Source: Muricea muricata (Eukaryota; Cnidaria; Anthozoa; Malacalcyonacea; Plexauridae). Taken from it: 64,000 bases of DNA. Position 1 is the stretch's first letter; each line of letters begins with the position of its first letter. The stretch is taken from the NCBI GenBank assembly GCA_963855995.1, contig OY979724.1, positions 4,657,558 through 4,721,557 on the forward strand, given 5' to 3'. The notes beneath the pieces are model-generated. The model was not told where the DNA came from and ran no database searches. It saw only the letters and a list, made by a program, of their open reading frames with translations. Below are positions 45,492 through 56,598 of this stretch, piece by piece. The position numbers were made by a program, and so were the translations under genes.

Positions 45492-48400
45492 TTATCTGAT
45501 ACGAATGTTATTCAAAAAACATTTGATATCATCTCTTTTCTTGTCCCAGTCATGAGTGGTTACCGGCTCGTAGACTTCTATCACAAGATCAGGAAAGCAT
45601 TTCAAAAACACAAAGTCATCGAACAGCATCTGTTCGATTGGTTTCGGTGTTGGAAAGGTATTGTCTTGATAATGTACGTATGTATTCCTTATGAATCGTA
45701 CCAACTCCACGGCAGACGAGGTTTTATATTTTCTTCGTCTCTTCATCTCACAGTACAACTTATTCATGTCCGGCAAGCTGCTCCAGTCTTTATGTTTGAC
45801 TATGATGCTGAAACGTTTCTCTAAGTCTTGTTCAACTTGAGTCGAAGAAGAATGGTGGTGGCGCTTTGAACGAGGACACGCGAATTCTTTCTGATTTCCA
45901 ACGACTTCTAAGAAATCAACCTTTTCTTTATTCGACCAGAAAAAAGGATGCTGTAATGCTTCTGCCGCACTTGGCCGATCATTTTCGTTGCTTTTAATAA
46001 GCATTCTTTTTATCAGGTGGGTGGCTTCAGGACAAAGGGATTTATCCCATCCTTCCATTTTACCGTTCATTATGTTCGCTTCTGTTTTATGGGGGACTTG
46101 AAATTCACTCGTACAATTTTTAGGAGCAAATGGATGTTTTTGCGAAAGAATATAATGAAGCAACAATCCACATGGGTACACGTCTGATGCTGCCACAAAA
46201 CGGCTTTTCTCATCACTGTTTGGCACGGGCGTCAACACTTCAGGAGCCATCCAACATCTGGTACCGTGAAGCGTACGAGTCATGGACTTGCTAGTGTCAT
46301 CATCACGACTTACACCAAAATCGGCAATCTTTAAGCGCCTTTGTGGATGTGCTGTGTAAAGAATGTTTTCAGGCTTCAGGTCCCGATGCAGGATTCCCTC
46401 ATTGTGAATAAACTGAACTCCCATAACGACGTCTTTACAAAAGCGAATGGCTTCTGCTGTATCAATTATGTTCCCATCGAAAAACTCTCTAAGATTTCCC
46501 TCCATCAGCTCTAAAACTACGAAAAGAAAGAATTTATCCTCAAAGGAAGATATATAACGAACAATGTGGTCACTACGAAGACGGACGAGATTTTCGATTT
46601 CTCTCTTGACTTCTCGGGGCTTCAAACGCGATTTATCCATGCGTTTTACAGCTACTTCTTCGCCATCTCTCGTGTTGATTCCAGCAAAAATACTACCAAA
46701 GGAACCAGTTCCTACTTTCTCTTTGTGGTACCAAATTTCACCAGCTGATATAATTTCTTGCTTCCTAGCAACTTTGCCCAGTTTAGTTTTATGTTTGACA
46801 CAAACAGACGTCCAGGGAATACACTCGGAAATATTGCCGAAATCTCTTGGATTCATTAGAACATCTTTCAGAGAAGGATAATCATTTGCAATAGATTCAA
46901 TTACAGTACCTGATACGTACGCACACAGATGCCTAGCAATTTTGCAGTAAACGGAATCATTGAAAATTTGTTCATCCTTTGACTCTTGTTTCTTTTCGTC
47001 TTTCTTTTCTGATTCATCTTTTCTTGCTTTCTTCGTGGGTGGTTGCCCATCATCCTCACGATGCTTGTCGTTAGTGGCTTGAAAAGGCACTGGTTGCTGA
47101 TCATCAAACATACCAAATTTAACGATGTTTTGACAGCAAAGGCGTAGAGGTGACTCCAAGGCGAGAAGGCTTGTTCCGGCTGAATTTAGAATGATGTCAA
47201 CCAAAGTGGTTTTCCAGTGTGTATGCTTTGATTTGTCCTTACAAATGACTCTTAAAATCGAAAGCTTAGCGTCATCTCCAACAAACTCTTCCTTGCAAGC
47301 AACTTCAACCAAAGCTCTAGTAAGTGGAAAATCCTCTGATTCAATGAGAACACTCAAAATGGTCTCTTCTTGTTTATCAGCTACCCAGGGATCAAGTTTC
47401 TTTTCGATAGCACATTTCCAAAACGATTCAGGTTCTTCTGTAATATCAGGATATAAATACCCTGTTTTCTTTGATGCGTATTTCTTCTTAGCTGCGACAA
47501 GGAGCGGTGAATGACCCGACGAATTCTGGTCGCTTGGGTTTGCACCAGCACCTAGTAACAACTTCACTGCAGTCCACGTTCTACACATATGCAAAGGAGT
47601 TTCTTCATTTTCATTGCGAACATTGAGTTTTGCTCCACATTTCAGCAGATGGTCCAAAATCCTTTTCATAATACTCTCAAACTTGAAGTCTTCCGTTCCA
47701 AATATTGTGTAATCTTGTGATGTTTTTAGTGCAATTGATGCCCAAAGGTGTAGTGGCGAGTTTAAAAAATTGTCCGTGTAATTCACAGTTTTACGAACAG
47801 CCTCTTCGCCAGCCTGGAGTAATTCCAAAACATCCACCAAAGTCTGCACAGCAGCCTTCCTCTGGACTTCTGAATTCAATTCAAGACCTTGTTGGATAAG
47901 TGAAATGATGCGATGAAAAAGGAACTCACTGTTCAGAATAACGTTTCTGCTGCTCAGCAAACATCTAAAGACTTCGACCAATCCTTTGATTGACGACTGC
48001 CAACTATTGTTTTCAGTTGCTACTTTCCACGTATCTGGTGACAAGCAAAAGAGCAGAGGTGACTGACCCTGGTGATTTTTCGCATGGAATATCGTCGAAA
48101 ATGTTTTGAGCTTCTTACAAATATCCATGACGACTTCTTGCGTTACACCATAAAGTGGCAGAAGGGTGGCATAATGAAAAGCTGTATTTCCAGCCGAATC
48201 AGTAGTTTGGGGATCGGCGCCCAAGTTGATGAGCAAGGATAAAATACGTGGTACATCAATCACGTTTTTACCACTTATCATGCGCACGACTTCATCAATG
48301 TCTCCAACCTTATGAGAATTCTTAATTACATATTGCTCTCGAGTGAAGGCCAAAGCCTGTAAAACATTTCTTTTGTTGAAAACCGCGTATGACTCCATAA

Positions 48401-50897
48401 AACGAGGAAACGTTCTGACCGATAACAGAGGAGTCTGACAATAGAGAATGTCAAATACGGCATGAGTCACGGTGTTTGGTTGTTCTTCTTTTAAGTCAGA
48501 GGTAAACAACTCCTTTTCTGCAACATGCCGGGAAATAAACTTTTCGACAACGAAAGTGAAAATGCTAGTATTGCAGTAATCTTTCACTTTAAGGTTTGCA
48601 CCTTTTTTAATAAGATACCGAGCTTTTCTTGCATCACCATTCTCATAGGCATAGAATAACGGGGTTCTGCCATAGTGATCTCTTGCATCTATCACAACTT
48701 CAACCACTTTCATTAAGGTATCTAGGAAAACTTCACCGGCATAAAACGCGACCGTCTTGCCATAATCATCAGTGATGTTGAGGTCAAGACCTGCGTTATG
48801 CAACGGCTTGACTAAATGTTCACATTCGTGTTTTGCAGCAAAGAACAAAACAGACTTTGCGTCAATTTCATCCAAATTAAATTCAGCACCACAATCAATC
48901 AACGCACAAAGTGCATCCATACGGTTGTTACGGTTAGCATAAAACACGGCAGTTTTGCCCTCAACATCAGTTATGTTGAGGTTAAAGTTCTTATCATTTA
49001 ATTCATCCAATGTCAAGAAATAGTCATATTGAGCAGCGTGGAACAAAACAGACTTTGCGTCAATTTCATCCAAATTAAATTCAGCACCCCAATCAATCAA
49101 CGCACAAAGTGCATCCATACTGTTGTAACGGTTAGCATAAAACACGGCAGTTTTGCCCTCATCATCAGTTATGTTGAGGTTAAAGTTCTTATCATTTAAT
49201 TTATCCACTGTCACGCCATTGTCACATTGAGCAGCGCAGAACAAAACAGACTTTGCGTCAATTTCATCCAAATTAAATTCAGCACCACAACCAATCAACT
49301 TACAAAGTGCATCCATACTGTTGTAACGGTTAGCATAAAACACGGCAGTTTTGCCCTCAACATCAGTTATGTTGAGGTTAAAGTTCTTATCATTTAATTT
49401 ATCCAATGTCAAGAAATAGTCATATTGAGCAGCGTGGAACAAAACAGACTTTGCGTCAATTTCATCCAAATTAAATTCAGCACCCCAATCAATCAACTCA
49501 CAAAGTGCATCCATACTGTTGTAACGGTTAGCATAAAACACGGCAGTTTTGCCCTCATCATCAGTTATGTTGAGGTTAAAGTTCTTATCATTTAATTTAT
49601 CCACTGTCAAGGAATAGTCATATTGAGCAGCGTGGAACAAAACAGACTTTGCGTCAATTTCATCCAAATTAAACTCAGCACCCTTTTCAATCAACGCACA
49701 AAGTGCACCCATACTTTTGTAATAGTTAGCATAAAACACGGCAGTTTTTCCATCATCATCAGTCATGTTGAGGTTAAAGTTCTTATCATTTAATTCATAC
49801 ACTGTCACGCCATAGTCACATTGAGCAGCGCGGAACAAAACAGACTTTGCGTCAATTTCATCCAAATTAAATTCAGCACCACAATCAATCAACTCACAAA
49901 GTGCATCCATACGGTTGTAACGGTTAGCATAAAACACGGCAGTTTTACCCTCATCATCAGTTATGTTGAGGTTAAAGTTCTTATCATTTAATTTATCCAC
50001 TATCTCGGAATAGTTACATTCAGCAGCGTGAAACAAAACAGACTTTGCATCAATTTCATCCAACTTAAATTCAGCGTAACACTCAATCAACTTACAAAGT
50101 GCATCCATACTGTTGTTACGGTTAGCATAAAACACGGCAGTTTTGCCCTCATCATCAGTTATGTCGAGGTCAAAGTTCTTATCATCTAATCCATCCACTG
50201 TCATGGAAAAGTCTTCTTTAGCAGCGTGGAACAAAACAGACTTTGCATCAATTTCATCCAAATTAAATTCAGCACCACATTCAATCAACTTACAAAGTGC
50301 ATCCATACTGTTGTTACGGTTAGCATAAAACACAGCAGTTTTGCCCTCATCATCAGTTATATTGAGGTCAAAGTTCTTTCGATTTAATCTATACACTGTC
50401 ATGGAATAGTCATGTTGAGCAGTGTAGAACAAAACAGACTTTGCGTCAATTTCATCCAAATTAAATTCAGCACCACATTCAATCAACTTACAAAGTGCAT
50501 CCATACTGTTGTTACGGTTAGCATAAAACACAGCAGTTTTGCCCTCATCATCAGTTATGTCGAGGTCAAAGTTCTTTCGATTTAATCTATACACTGTCAT
50601 GGAATAGTCATGTTGAGCAGTGTAGAACAAAACAGACTTTGCGTCAATTTCATCCAAATTAAACTCAGCACCCCTTTCAATCAACGCACAAAGTGCATCC
50701 ATACTGTTGTTACGGTTAGCATAAAACACAGCAGTTTTGCCCTCATCATCAGTTATATTGAGGTCAAGACCTGCATCAGACAATCCCTTCACTATAAGTG
50801 GCAAGTTATTTTTCGCAGCATGAAACAAAGCCGATTTTGCGTCTCTTTCACCCAAGTCAAACTCATCGCCATTAATTAACCTACGCACTTCATCCAT
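45492..50897 (-). CDS. Ankyrin-repeat protein kinase with KEN endoribonuclease domain (RNase L / IRE1-like)
   Basis: A single open exon of 1801 codons from ATG 50897; an in-frame TTG lies 11 codons further up. In order: about ten 66-residue units (residues about 1-730; core NITDDEGKTAVFYANRNN, then DEIDAKSVLFHAA); looser ankyrin repeats to about 1170 (YGRTPLFYA, EETPLHMCRTWTAVKLLL); a Lys-rich linker (PPTKKARKDESEKKDEKK, about 1283-1300) that could be a nuclear signal; and a kinase with GTGSFGS, VAVK (Lys 1418), HRDLKPEN (1504-1511) and DFG (Asp 1526). The C-terminus (about 1655-1790) is a KEN domain. Its YKTSSAVELVRFIRN and VHY place Tyr 1724, Arg-Asn 1737-1738 and His 1742 at the spacing of the human IRE1 RNase residues Tyr892, Arg905/Asn906 and His910. 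No signal peptide or membrane segment is seen, so it is probably cytosolic or nuclear. RNase L has the same order but an inactive kinase; its use of 2-5A as ligand is not implied here. Confidence 0.93.
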   Translation of the reverse strand: MDEVRRLINGDEFDLGERDAKSALFHAAKNNLPLIVKGLSDAGLDLNITDDEGKTAVFYANRNNSMDALCALIERGAEFNLDEIDAKSVLFYTAQHDYSMTVYRLNRKNFDLDITDDEGKTAVFYANRNNSMDALCKLIECGAEFNLDEIDAKSVLFYTAQHDYSMTVYRLNRKNFDLNITDDEGKTAVFYANRNNSMDALCKLIECGAEFNLDEIDAKSVLFHAAKEDFSMTVDGLDDKNFDLDITDDEGKTAVFYANRNNSMDALCKLIECYAEFKLDEIDAKSVLFHAAECNYSEIVDKLNDKNFNLNITDDEGKTAVFYANRYNRMDALCELIDCGAEFNLDEIDAKSVLFRAAQCDYGVTVYELNDKNFNLNMTDDDGKTAVFYANYYKSMGALCALIEKGAEFNLDEIDAKSVLFHAAQYDYSLTVDKLNDKNFNLNITDDEGKTAVFYANRYNSMDALCELIDWGAEFNLDEIDAKSVLFHAAQYDYFLTLDKLNDKNFNLNITDVEGKTAVFYANRYNSMDALCKLIGCGAEFNLDEIDAKSVLFCAAQCDNGVTVDKLNDKNFNLNITDDEGKTAVFYANRYNSMDALCALIDWGAEFNLDEIDAKSVLFHAAQYDYFLTLDELNDKNFNLNITDVEGKTAVFYANRNNRMDALCALIDCGAEFNLDEIDAKSVLFFAAKHECEHLVKPLHNAGLDLNITDDYGKTVAFYAGEVFLDTLMKVVEVVIDARDHYGRTPLFYAYENGDARKARYLIKKGANLKVKDYCNTSIFTFVVEKFISRHVAEKELFTSDLKEEQPNTVTHAVFDILYCQTPLLSVRTFPRFMESYAVFNKRNVLQALAFTREQYVIKNSHKVGDIDEVVRMISGKNVIDVPRILSLLINLGADPQTTDSAGNTAFHYATLLPLYGVTQEVVMDICKKLKTFSTIFHAKNHQGQSPLLFCLSPDTWKVATENNSWQSSIKGLVEVFRCLLSSRNVILNSEFLFHRIISLIQQGLELNSEVQRKAAVQTLVDVLELLQAGEEAVRKTVNYTDNFLNSPLHLWASIALKTSQDYTIFGTEDFKFESIMKRILDHLLKCGAKLNVRNENEETPLHMCRTWTAVKLLLGAGANPSDQNSSGHSPLLVAAKKKYASKKTGYLYPDITEEPESFWKCAIEKKLDPWVADKQEETILSVLIESEDFPLTRALVEVACKEEFVGDDAKLSILRVICKDKSKHTHWKTTLVDIILNSAGTSLLALESPLRLCCQNIVKFGMFDDQQPVPFQATNDKHREDDGQPPTKKARKDESEKKDEKKQESKDEQIFNDSVYCKIARHLCAYVSGTVIESIANDYPSLKDVLMNPRDFGNISECIPWTSVCVKHKTKLGKVARKQEIISAGEIWYHKEKVGTGSFGSIFAGINTRDGEEVAVKRMDKSRLKPREVKREIENLVRLRSDHIVRYISSFEDKFFLFVVLELMEGNLREFFDGNIIDTAEAIRFCKDVVMGVQFIHNEGILHRDLKPENILYTAHPQRRLKIADFGVSRDDDTSKSMTRTLHGTRCWMAPEVLTPVPNSDEKSRFVAASDVYPCGLLLHYILSQKHPFAPKNCTSEFQVPHKTEANIMNGKMEGWDKSLCPEATHLIKRMLIKSNENDRPSAAEALQHPFFWSNKEKVDFLEVVGNQKEFACPRSKRHHHSSSTQVEQDLEKRFSIIVKHKDWSSLPDMNKLYCEMKRRRKYKTSSAVELVRFIRNTYVHYQDNTFPTPKPIEQMLFDDFVFLKCFPDLVIEVYEPVTTHDWDKKRDDIKCFLNNIRIR
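48760..50890 (-). repeat. 198-bp coding tandem repeat, about ten units
   Basis: Within the ankyrin gene the word 'cataaaacac' recurs every 198 bases (for example 49137, 49335, 49533, 49731, 49929). Each unit encodes 66 residues, i.e. two ankyrin-type modules. The units covering 50200-50600 are nearly identical to each other; units at the 3' side form another subgroup with alternating DDEG and DVEG. The left-edge paralogue has only two. Confidence 0.92.
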
Positions 50898-51060
50898 ACT
50901 TATACTTTTATGTTGTTTAGCGCAGAACAAGACAGTTGTGGCTTTGTCGCTAGTATATCAAGTAACTAGAGTCATATAGAGTCTCTTGATCATTTGGTCT
51001 CTTTTCCACAACTCTTGGCGAAAATGTTGAGGCCGGCAGTAATACTGACACAACTCAAGA
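50898..51060 (-). promoter_or_regulatory. 5' flank of the ankyrin-kinase-KEN gene, possible splice acceptor
   Basis: Reading on the minus strand, the ankyrin-like frame continues above the ATG as KATTVLFCAKQHKSIS, back to a CTAG at about 50956. Before it is 'tacttgatatactag', which could be an intron end. The left paralogue has the same CTAG just above its ATG. A first exon further upstream is therefore possible; no promoter motif is evident. Confidence 0.35.
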
Positions 51061-51402
51061 TCTAAAAAGAGAAACCTACAGTTTATACACGACTATTACT
51101 AGAGATATTTTAATGACCCAACGAACTTTACGTTAAGGAAACTCACCTGCATTAAAATATATAAAGAACTGCAGCAACCAACCGAAAATCAGATCGATGA
51201 ATTAAGAAAGGCTTGTGAAATGAGACACTTTTTCTCAACCATAGAACTGATAAAATCTGGAAAAATAAACCTTGGGTTGAATGCATGGCATAGATACTGT
51301 ATCTTAAGTGCACTCCTCTCTTATCTCGATGAAAATTTTGGGTCTACAAAATGGCGAATTTACAAGGGCATTTTGACTAGGTATCTTATCAGGTACGCTT
51401 GA
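51061..51402 (+). other. Conserved open stretch diverging from the ankyrin gene
   Basis: A plus-strand frame from about 51104 to 51402 reads TLRKLTCIKIYKELQQ, PTENQIDELRKACEM and YCILSALLSYLDENFG. It matches the region at about 1150-1260 upstream of the left paralogue (TLREDLTWIHL, ENQIDELRKAG). In the shared ENQIDELRKA the three base changes are silent, which hints at coding, but the frames part soon after through a one-base offset. The family is not recognised. Confidence 0.35.
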
Positions 51403-52700
51403 GAGTTTCAAAGTACATATGCAAAGTTCAGCACCGCTCTAGAAACTCAAATTACGTAGTTATAAATATACTGCGGGAGTTCAAGGCAAAGTAGTGCAAA
51501 GTTTTAACTGTGATTAGTAAAAAAGTGCAAAAGTTTCAGTGATTAGAAGAAGCTGAAGGATGTAGAATAGAATAGTATACTCAAATTAATTTACTTCGCG
51601 CCTTGTCCTTGCAGGAAAGTACGTACATTCCTCTGATACTTTACACTTATATCTCGACGTTGCTGTTCTTTGATGTTGGAGAACGTTCATTTAGCCTAAT
51701 CACTCTTCACTTTAAAAGGGCGGAGAGGGCTTTTAATTTTCAGCAGGAAAGAGTGGGACTGATGAACTATATGGTGGACATTAACTGAATAAATACCTCA
51801 CTAATATACTAATCACCTATTTATCTAAATATATAGATATTCCACACAAACGGATCTATTTACCATAGCGTACAAATATACATTAATGTGAAGTCTCTGT
51901 CAATGCTGATGGCTCATTTATTATACTGAATATAATAAATTTTTCATAATTATATGACAGTATCATGATTTATGTTACATTAATATGTCACTTGTGAAAA
52001 CGATGGATAGCAATAGATGAGATACGGAGAATACAAAATGTTAGTCGCGTTAAAGTTCGCTATGTCTCGTTTCGATGTGTTTGGCTTTATAATTTATATT
52101 TATATTCATATTGTGTATATGTGTTTATATGTAATATGTAAATAATTATATTGTACATATGTGTTGTTGTAAATAGTGCATTAATTAATGTAATTCAGAT
52201 TTGCAGGACCCCACTGAAAAACACTTCTGCGATGTGGGTATCTTGTTGTATGAAGTTAATAATAATAACAATAATTATTATCATTATTATTTTTCAAGTT
52301 ACAATATCAACTTGATTGTTGAAGCTAAAACGTAGCAGAAATCTTGTTAAACAACGACATTTTCTAGAAAACATTCTAGTTTCGCTCACAAAAATCACAC
52401 AACTAATTTCACATGTGAAATAAACAGCCCGTAACGGTGATTTTGACTAGTGCCAGCATAAGCTCCTCATCTGAATTTACTATATCAGTAAATTGCTAAA
52501 AGCCTCTAAATGTACTCATATGATAAATTTACGACAAGCGTAACCCTTGTGCAATCTTACTTTTATAATGTTTGGTCCATGTCTAATTGTTACGGAGCAC
52601 TAACGTTGTCGCGAATTTATTATATTAATAAATTCAGAGGCGTTTAAGAATTTACTGATATAGTAAATTCAGAGGAGGAGCTCATGTTGCAGCTAGTCAA
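51403..52700. other. Intergenic, nothing recognised
   Basis: AT-rich DNA with a small 'aataat / attatt' simple repeat at 52258-52295. Confidence 0.4.
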
Positions 52701-55407
52701 ATCACACCAATCCCAATATTCAAATTAAAATAAATATGTGCTTAAAATATTATCAAGGAATATTCGAGGGGTTGTGTCTTTTAGCTACAACAAGTTAAAT
52801 ACGGCCCGCGCACAAAACTTTAATGTCTAAAATTAATTTTGACTTGGTATATAGAAATTAATGTGTCGAGTGTTGTATTGCAGTTCAAAATTTCAGAAAA
52901 TTTGCTGGCGTCTAAGCCGTTCAAAACGTCGCGCAAACTTCCATATTTTGAGCAAAATTTATGCATTCACCTAATTTGCATACAATTACTCCTAATAGAC
53001 ATTTAATTAAAATTACAACTTGTCTTAAGAAAAGTGGATTCTAATTTAGTAAAATACAAGTTCGTGCGGCGATTTGAAGCACTTAAACTCAAGTAAATTT
53101 CTTGAAATTTTGAGCAACAATAAAACACCTAAGAAATTTTATAACAAGCAATTGCGCAAACCATTTTAAATGTGTTTGAATGTGAGCACCCCCTGGGTTG
53201 TAAACATTCAAATTATCAATTTTCGTTCATTAATTCTACAACAAAAGTACGTAAGCAATTTATATTTATAAAAAACTTGATATTTCAAGCCGCTTCGCGA
53301 CGTTGACAGCCATTTCAAATTTGTTCAGTTTTTTGTACACCCTGTATAAGAAGTTATCCTAATTCCAAATGTTTTAAATTGCACAAAATATTAGGAAAAG
53401 TATAAAAAATTAATTCTAAAAACAAATAATTATATTTTAGAGTTTAGAACACGCACATGAAATCGCTTATGTCATGAATTTTTGATCTAACGTATTATGA
53501 TTGCATTGAAAAGATCACTTATAAATGACAGCCTGAGTTCTTTGGTAGAATTTTTGTAACTCCCTTCCTTGTCAAGATATTCAACGTCGTTTAATACGTT
53601 AATGACAATGCAACACTTGTGATATCATGAATATTGATCATAAATAATTTTTAAGTACGAATACATTTTAGTTATAGTCAACGTCAAAAGTTGTGCCATT
53701 GACATACAAAATAATGTTGAGTTCAAATAGAAACATTCTACCAAAAAAGTTGTGAATGGTAATTTTAACCAAACGCTAACGCAATTTACAAAAAGCTGGA
53801 CACAATCTCGTGTCACAGCCAACAAGCATTTTAAGACGAGCGAACAGAGATCAAAGTCCTTTCAACCATTTGTAGTTAGGCTTGCAGCTTACATTTTTAA
53901 CGAATTGTAACATCGTTATTGCTCAGTGAACTGTGTCTTCCCTCTCAGTAAAATCTTTTTAAATCTAAATTATACTTGAGTTGTTATCCTCCTTCCAAGT
54001 TAGTATTATCATTGTAATCCACTAGTATATTGGGACATTGTGTTACGTACGTTTGAAAAATGTTTTAATTACTAAGCTTAATTATGCTGGAATTCCGTTG
54101 CGGTATAAACGTTTGTTTCCGACTGCATCTGACATTGCATAAAAATTAAGAAACAATGAAATTTTTAAGATATCATAGCAGGACTTAACTTGCACCTTGA
54201 ATGTCCAACGATCATTTTCATTGTGTTATTATACACAGAATAGGTTATTTTTAGTATGAAGGTGTTAAATCTGCGGTAAATTTCTGAAACGATCTTTTAC
54301 CTACAATCAGTGACAAAACTGTTTTGGACAGTTGCTTCTCCAAATGCAAGTAACCCAATTTTTAGACAGTTGCTTAGATAAAGCAGATCCCTTCCTCCTC
54401 CTACCCAAAACAATGTTGTTGGTTTTGTATACAACATTTTGTGTCATAATTTTTCACCTCAACATTGAAAGGGGGGAAGGGGGGGTCAAATATATAGCAG
54501 TGTAGTGTTATTTGATATTTTGTTCAGAGTGTTTCGGCACTGATTGTAACTAGAAATGATATGAAAAACTGTTGACGTCAACACTATGGATGGTAGAATA
54601 TTTGCGTTCACTTTGCAACAAGAAAGGTCAAAACACGTTATTTGTTAATTTGTAGTATTTTAGTCCCTTGCTATACAGTACTGCAGTACGTAAATAGATG
54701 GCATTAGCTGAGTTCATATCAGAAAAAGAATTTCTGTAGAGTGTGGAATATGTATACGTTTGACAGCGAGCTTGCACCGTCTCATATGAATCTGAGTACT
54801 GGCAGTACTTGTGACATCACATTGTATACATGACTTTTTAAAAATCTTTATTTATTTAACATACATTACATATAAATGCAAAGACCTAATTGATTATTAC
54901 GAATGCTGCTTTAGTTACATTCGATCGTAGGCAATTTCATGGACACTTGTCACACAGTATGACGCCAAAAGTTGTGTTATACATACAACATAATGTTGAG
55001 TTCAGTTAAAAACATTTTACCGAAGACAGGTACATTGTCATTTTAACTAAACACCAATACAATTAACAAAAATCTGGGCAAAATCTCGTGTCATAGCCAA
55101 TAAGCGGTTAAAGACGAGCCAACAGAACCATTAATAATTCGTTCGAACTGCTTATTGGATTTTCGTAAATTGCTCATAGTTAACGGAGGGAAAGTATTGA
55201 AGACAAAGACAGTCATAAAAGATTCTGTTTTAGCCATGTGCCTGTTTGTAATCTGGTAATCTGGTGATTTATTTTAATGCATCAACATCATTTTACCTAG
55301 TACGTGACTTCACAAACATGGTTAGTAGGCATACTAGCCAAATCACACTAACTAGTCTAATCAACTATCAAGGAATATTGTATCAGGCATAGACCATGCG
55401 CTATAGC

Positions 55408-55603
55408 CAACCGATCCGAACGTTCTATTCCAATAAAATTACTGGTTACAACGTTTGATCATTCCAATAGTTACTGGAATTGTCATTTCATGCATATAAA
55501 ATGAACCCTGACCCAGACCCCAACCCTGACCCTAACCCTAACAATCCCAATAATTTATTGGAGACAATAATTTTATTGGCCGGATACAACGTTCGGATCG
55601 GGT
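55408..55603. mobile_element. hAT-like MITE with telomere-like core; empty sites known
   Basis: The ends 'ACCGATCCGAACGTT' and the inverse of 'ACCCGATCCGAACGTT' are flanked by GCTATAGC on both sides (55400-55407 and 55604-55611). The paralogous block at about 60083 has a single 'gctatagcaacc' and no insert. The core holds 'ccctgaccctaaccctaac'. Confidence 0.85.
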
Positions 55604-56085
55604 GCTATAGCAACCATTGTATAATTAAATAAAACATTCCTAAATGACAGAAAGCTTGAAATAGTTAATAGTTTGAATAAAATTATCGGGAAAGATAAAC
55701 AACATTTGGACAAGGTGTTAAGTACGTTTGAACATAATATATGAAATACGACAAAGTGGAATTTTATTGCCATATCCCTTCAAATTAATCAATTCAAAGC
55801 TTCCACTTAAGGACGATAATTTTCTGTTTCCTTCATAATGGGATAATTACAGAACGTAGTATAATTACAGCATGAGATTATATAAAAAAGCTGTCCTAAA
55901 TTGAAATGTTTTAAATTGCACAAAATATTAAGAAAAGTATAAAAAATAATTCTCAAGACAAAATTTATTTTAGAGTTTAGGTTGAGTTATGGATGGTTAC
56001 TTTGCATTACTCTAGAACAACATGACGGGTTTAAAATACGTTATTTGTAGTATTTTAGTCCCTTGCTATACAGTACTATAGTACA

Positions 56086-56598
56086 TTTATCATTTATAGA
56101 CCCGCAGCGAGTGGGATTCGGCGAAATATTTCCTGAAGTGGTGATATTTTCCGAGGGCTTTAGGGACCGTTCATTATTTATACCTCAGGGGGGCACTGAA
56201 GAGAAATTAAAAACAGTATATATAAAAAAATTACCCAACCGCTCAGGGTGTTCAAAAATTTTTTACCCAACCTCTAATAGAAATCCAAGATTTTGAAGCT
56301 GCCTTTGTAAACTTAACTCGAAATGACTGTTATTTGTTTTTGTCATTGCGTTTTTCATGTATATGTTACTATCTGTTTATTAGCTATTATTATTCATTGT
56401 TGTACGTTCTCGTTTTCTCATTGGTCTTCTTTTTCACCCAACCTTTTAGATGTTTCAAAAATCAGTTACCCACCCAATTTCTCTTCGGTGCCCCCTGAGG
56501 TATAAATAATGAACGGTCCCTTAGCCCTAGGGAAATATCATTACTGAAGGAAATATTTCGCCGAATCTCACGAGCTGTGGGTCTATAAATGATATATT
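56086..56598. mobile_element. Two nested inverted-repeat elements
   Basis: Inner element 56163-56520: ends 'GGGACCGTTCATTATTTATA' and inverse, flanked by TTA. Outer element: arms 'ttatagacccgcagcgagtg' and the inverse at about 56565-56590, with 'cggcgaaatatttcc' in opposite orientation on both sides. So a MITE sits inside another. No protein. Confidence 0.8.

Noticed and set aside
48816-50879. Plus-strand open frames across the ankyrin gene
   Set aside because: They repeat with the 198-bp period and are antisense shadows of the 1801-codon gene.
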